The notes under the pieces: model-generated
What the model was told of the DNA's origin: nothing
The model's database searches: none
The model's input: only the letters and a program-made list of their open reading frames with translations
Made by a program: the position numbers and the translations under genes
Shown: in pieces, positions 60,819-64,000 of the stretch
How positions within the stretch are numbered: the stretch's first letter is position 1
How the letters are laid out: the number at the start of each line of letters is the position of its first letter
Assembly: GCF_014108865.1 (NCBI RefSeq)
Contig: NZ_CP053928.1
Coordinates: forward strand, 1,612,001 to 1,676,000
Source of the DNA: Nocardioides sp. WS12
GTDB taxonomy: Bacteria; Actinomycetota; Actinomycetes; Propionibacteriales; Nocardioidaceae
DNA length: 64,000 bases
Direction: 5' to 3'

Positions 60819-61700
60819 GTGTCCGACTCCGTAGCTCCACCCCGCTTGTTGGGTCCGGTGGAGGTTCGGGAACTCGCGGCACGCCTGGACCTTCGCCCCA
60901 CCAAGCAACGCGGGCAGAACTTCGTCATCGACGCGAACACGGTCCGCCGGATCGTGCGTGAGTCGGGTGTCGCCGAGGGCGAGGTCGTCCTCGAGGTCGG
61001 TCCCGGGCTCGGGTCGCTGACGCTGGCGCTGCTCGACGCCGGCGCCGACGTGACGGCGATCGAGGTCGACAAGACACTCGCCGACGAGTTGCCCGCGACG
61101 ATCGCGGCGTTCGCGCCCGACCACACGGACCGGTTCCGGGTAGTGCTCGCCGACGCCCTCGCCGTCACGGAGATCCCGGGGCCGGCGCCCACGGCGCTCG
61201 TGGCCAACCTGCCCTACAACATCTCGGTGCCGGTGCTGCTGCACCTGATGGAGTTGCTGCCCTCGCTCCAGCACGGCCTGGTGATGGTGCAGGCCGAGGT
61301 CGCCGACCGGTTGGCTGCGCCCCCCGGTTCCAAGACGTACGGCGTCCCGTCGGCCAAGGCCGCCTGGTATGCCGACGTGCGGCGTGCCGGCGCGATCGGC
61401 CGCAACGTCTTCTGGCCGGCGCCGAACGTCGACTCCGGGCTGGTGGCCTGGACGCACCGCCCGCCCCCGACCGACCAGGTCACCCGCGAGCAGGTGTTCG
61501 CCGTCATCGACGCCGCGTTCGCGCAACGCCGCAAGGTCCTGCGCGGCGTGCTCCGCGGGATCGCGGGCAGTGCCGAAGCCGCCGAAGCCGCGCTGCTCTC
61601 GATCGGCATCGACCCGCTCACCCGCGGTGAGTCGCTCGGGATCGACGAGTTCGTCGCGATCACGATCGCCCTCGACGCCCAGTCGGGAGGCGACCAGTGA
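60819..61700 (+). CDS. ksgA: 16S rRNA (adenine-1518/1519-N6) dimethyltransferase KsgA
   Basis: 293 residues. [29 protein letters not shown] and the catalytic NLPYNIS are present. KsgA dimethylates two adenines near the 3' end of 16S rRNA. GTG 60819 lies six bases after TAGCCT, so it is leaderless and separately started although close to rpf. It overlaps ispE by four bases. Confidence 0.97.
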   Translation: MSDSVAPPRLLGPVEVRELAARLDLRPTKQRGQNFVIDANTVRRIVRESGVAEGEVVLEVGPGLGSLTLALLDAGADVTAIEVDKTLADELPATIAAFAPDHTDRFRVVLADALAVTEIPGPAPTALVANLPYNISVPVLLHLMELLPSLQHGLVMVQAEVADRLAAPPGSKTYGVPSAKAAWYADVRRAGAIGRNVFWPAPNVDSGLVAWTHRPPPTDQVTREQVFAVIDAAFAQRRKVLRGVLRGIAGSAEAAEAALLSIGIDPLTRGESLGIDEFVAITIALDAQSGGDQ

Positions 61701-62614
61701 GCCAGCAACGCATCGACAGCCTGCCGCCCGTCACCGTGCGCGCGCCGGCCAAGATCAATCTCCACCTCGGCGTCGGCGCCCCGCGCCCCGATGGCCTGCA
61801 CCCGCTCGCGACCGTCTACCAGGCCGTCGGCCTGTACGACGACGTGACGGTCTTCGACGCTCCCGCCTGGTCGGTCGAGCTGACCGAGCACGTGGACGGG
61901 GTACCGCTCGACGACACCAACATCGCGATCCGGGCCGGCCGCGCGCTGGTGGCGCACCACGGTGTCGACCTCGCCGCGCACATCTCCATCGCCAAGGGCA
62001 TCCCGGTCATGGGCGGCATGGCCGGCGGTTCGGCCGATGCCGCCGCCACCCTGCTCGCGCTCGACCGGCTCTGGGACCTCCAGACGCCGGACGACGACCT
62101 GCTCCGGATCGCCGGTGCGCTCGGCAGCGACGTGCCCTTCGCGCTGCTCGGCGGTACGGCGCTCGGCACGGGCCACGGCCAACTGGTGGAGCCGGTCATG
62201 GACCGCACGTCGGTGTGGTGGGTCGTCGTACTGTCGGACGAGGGACTGTCGACCCCGGCGGCCTACCGCCACTTCGACGAACTCTCGCCGGATGCACCCG
62301 CCGAACCGCCCGTCCCGGAAGCCCTGATCGAGGCGCTCGCCGGTGGCGACGTCGACGAGGTGGGGGACCTGCTCGCCAACGACCTGTGGCCTGCGGCGCG
62401 TGACCTCCGGCCTGATCTGGTGGACGTCGAGGTGCAACTGCGCAGCCTCTCGCCCGCCGGCGTACTCCTGTCGGGCTCTGGCCCGACTCTGCTCGTGCTG
62501 CACGACGACGTCGACGACGCGCGTGCCACGGCTGCTGACCTCACCGAGCGCGGGTTCCGGTGCACCCTCGCGCCCGGCCCTGTCGCTGGTGCCCACGTGG
62601 TGACTTATGCCTGA
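61697..62614 (+). CDS. ispE: 4-diphosphocytidyl-2-C-methyl-D-erythritol kinase IspE
   Basis: 305 residues, GHMP kinase fold: [11 protein letters not shown] at the start, the glycine loop [17 protein letters not shown] and the C-terminal [12 protein letters not shown]. IspE phosphorylates CDP-ME in the MEP isoprenoid pathway. GTG 61697 overlaps ksgA by four bases; it overlaps the ABC-F gene by eight bases. Confidence 0.96.
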   Translation: MSQQRIDSLPPVTVRAPAKINLHLGVGAPRPDGLHPLATVYQAVGLYDDVTVFDAPAWSVELTEHVDGVPLDDTNIAIRAGRALVAHHGVDLAAHISIAKGIPVMGGMAGGSADAAATLLALDRLWDLQTPDDDLLRIAGALGSDVPFALLGGTALGTGHGQLVEPVMDRTSVWWVVVLSDEGLSTPAAYRHFDELSPDAPAEPPVPEALIEALAGGDVDEVGDLLANDLWPAARDLRPDLVDVEVQLRSLSPAGVLLSGSGPTLLVLHDDVDDARATAADLTERGFRCTLAPGPVAGAHVVTYA

Positions 62615-64000
62615 ACCGACCAGCCTCCTCAACCTCGAGAAGGTCTCGAAGTCCTTCGGGGTCCGACCCCTGCTGACCGAGGTGTCCCTCGGCATCGGAG
62701 CCGGTGAGCGCATCGGCGTCGTCGGCCGCAACGGCGACGGGAAGACGACGCTGCTGCGTCTGATGACCGGAACCGAGGAGCCCGACTCTGGACGGGTGTC
62801 GCGCCAGCGCGGCTTGCTCGTCGGGGTGCTCACGCAGCGTGACGACTTCGAGGACGACCACACGGTCCGCGAGGTCGTGCTCGGCGGCATGGCCGACCAC
62901 GAGTGGGCGGCCGACGGCCGTTCCCGCGAGATCGTCGAAGTCCTGCTCGCGGGCGTCGAACTGGACCGCGTGATCGCCGGACTGTCCGGTGGGGAGCGCC
63001 GTCGCTGCGCGCTGGCCAGCCTGCTGCTCGGCGACCACGACCTGATCATCCTCGACGAGCCGACCAACCACCTCGACGTCGAAGCCGTCGCATGGCTGGC
63101 CGCTCACATGGCTGGCCGGTCCTCCGCGCTGGTCGTCGTGACCCACGACCGCTGGTTCCTCGACGCGGTCTGCCAGCAGACCTGGGAGGTCCACGACGGT
63201 GTCGTCGACCTGTACGACGGCGGCTACGCCGCGTTCGTGCTGGCCAAGGCCGAGCGCCAGCGCCAGGCCGGTGTCTCCGAGCAGCGTCGCCAGAACCTCG
63301 TCAAGAAGGAACTGGCCTGGCTGCGCCGCGGTGCGCCGGCCCGGACGTCGAAGCCGAAGTTCCGCATCGACGCCGCGAACGCCCTGATCGAGGACGTGCC
63401 GCCGCCGCGGGACCGGCTCGAGCTCCAGAAGTTCGCGACGCAGCGGCTCGGCAAGGACGTCGTCGACGTCGAGGACGTCGACTTCCAGCGTGGCGAACGG
63501 GTGCTGCTCGAGAACGCCACCTGGCGGCTCGGGCCCGGCGACCGGGTCGGCCTCGTCGGCGTCAACGGTGCCGGCAAGACCTCGGTCCTCTCCCTCCTGG
63601 CGGGCACGGCCCAGCCGACCGTCGGCAAGGTCAAGCAGGGCCGCACGGTCGCGCTGAAGCACCTGACGCAGGACGTCGAGTTCGACGACCCCGAGTCCCG
63701 GGTGCTGGCGACGGTCGAGTCGATCCGTCGAGTCACCAAGACGGTCGACGGCGAGATCACGGCCACCTCGATGCTGGAGCGCTTCGGCTTCACCGGTGAC
63801 CGCCTCACGGCGCGCGTCGGCGACCTGTCCGGTGGCGAGCGACGCCGCTTCCAGCTGCTGCGCCTGCTGCTGACCGAGCCGAACGTGCTGCTCCTCGACG
63901 AGCCCACCAACGACCTCGACATCGAGACCCTCAACGTCCTCGAGGACTTCCTCGACGGCTGGCCGGGCACCCTCGTCGTCGTCTCCCACGACCGGTACTT
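62607..64000 (+). CDS. ABC-F family ATPase, 3' end beyond the window
   Basis: 464 codons are in the window and no stop is reached. Two ABC domains: Walker A GRNGDGKTTLL with LSGGERRR and ILDEPTNHLDVEA; then GVNGAGKTSVL with LSGGERRRFQLL and LLDEPTNDLDIETL. A charged linker lies between them, and there is no membrane domain. ABC-F proteins act on the ribosome to relieve stalls or antibiotics. ATG 62607 overlaps the ispE end by eight bases. The exact subfamily is not assigned. Confidence 0.93.
   Translation, partial: MPEPTSLLNLEKVSKSFGVRPLLTEVSLGIGAGERIGVVGRNGDGKTTLLRLMTGTEEPDSGRVSRQRGLLVGVLTQRDDFEDDHTVREVVLGGMADHEWAADGRSREIVEVLLAGVELDRVIAGLSGGERRRCALASLLLGDHDLIILDEPTNHLDVEAVAWLAAHMAGRSSALVVVTHDRWFLDAVCQQTWEVHDGVVDLYDGGYAAFVLAKAERQRQAGVSEQRRQNLVKKELAWLRRGAPARTSKPKFRIDAANALIEDVPPPRDRLELQKFATQRLGKDVVDVEDVDFQRGERVLLENATWRLGPGDRVGLVGVNGAGKTSVLSLLAGTAQPTVGKVKQGRTVALKHLTQDVEFDDPESRVLATVESIRRVTKTVDGEITATSMLERFGFTGDRLTARVGDLSGGERRRFQLLRLLLTEPNVLLLDEPTNDLDIETLNVLEDFLDGWPGTLVVVSHDRY

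Overview
The window is a high-GC chromosomal segment of a motile actinobacterium. Gene content (Gram-positive-type flagellum without L/P-ring genes, FliW/CsrA, an Rpf-type muralytic protein, HxlR/TetR/DevR-type regulators), leaderless promoters of TAnnnT form and the abundance of the word GTCGTAC point to the Nocardioidaceae, most likely Nocardioides or a close relative; this is inference from style and content, not from a marker gene. No insertion sequence, prophage, CRISPR array, tRNA or rRNA gene was seen. No gene-free stretch exceeds 300 bases; the longest are 59355-59638 (before rpf) and 44966-45184 (before flgN).

Layout. 53-14648 is an accessory metabolic and regulatory region: a fused fatty-acid desaturase/ferredoxin reductase, a short methyltransferase-like fragment, an HxlR regulator divergent from an MFS and an MMPL exporter, small stress-type proteins (CsbD, DUF5709), a TetR regulator divergent from an AttH-like protein plus a PEP-synthase-like dikinase, an alpha/beta hydrolase, a hot-dog thioesterase and a DevS-like GAF histidine kinase. 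14629-53423 is a nearly complete flagellar and chemotaxis region. Its left arm runs on the minus strand: flgB-flgC-fliE-fliF-fliG-fliH-fliI-fliJ-(NlpC/P60-SLT hydrolase)-fliK-flgD-flgE, then flbD-motA-motB-fliL-fliM-fliN-fliO-fliP-fliQ-fliR-flhB-flhA. Next come a chemotaxis block (two CheX-like proteins, two CheY-like receivers, CheR, CheB), a secreted protein, fliT-like/fliS/fliD, fliC and fliA. On the plus strand follow flgN-flgK-flgL-fliW-csrA and cheA-cheW-mcp. 53511-54728 holds a DevR-type response regulator and a small unknown protein. 54835-64000 is conserved housekeeping: a PMT-type mannosyltransferase, rsmI, tatD, a MOSC protein, rpf, ksgA, ispE and the start of an ABC-F gene cut by the window end.

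How it works together. The structural genes would build the basal body, export gate, motor, hook and filament. FliA (sigma-28) would transcribe the late units; several leaders carry a box of the form TC(A/G)N, 15 bases, then (G/A/T)CCGAT. In at least three of these leaders (fliC, flbD-mot, flgB) the predicted transcript starts with a small hairpin whose loop is CGGA or CGGAA, the form expected for a CsrA site. csrA and its antagonist gene fliW lie together in the flgN operon. This suggests that in this actinobacterium the FliW-CsrA checkpoint may control early and motor operons as well as flagellin. Other notable points are a 21-base in-frame repeat invading fliK (both orientations) and the fliI start, a FliM without the usual CheY docking segment, a two-headed peptidoglycan hydrolase inside the flagellar operon, and a candidate c-di-AMP riboswitch before rpf.
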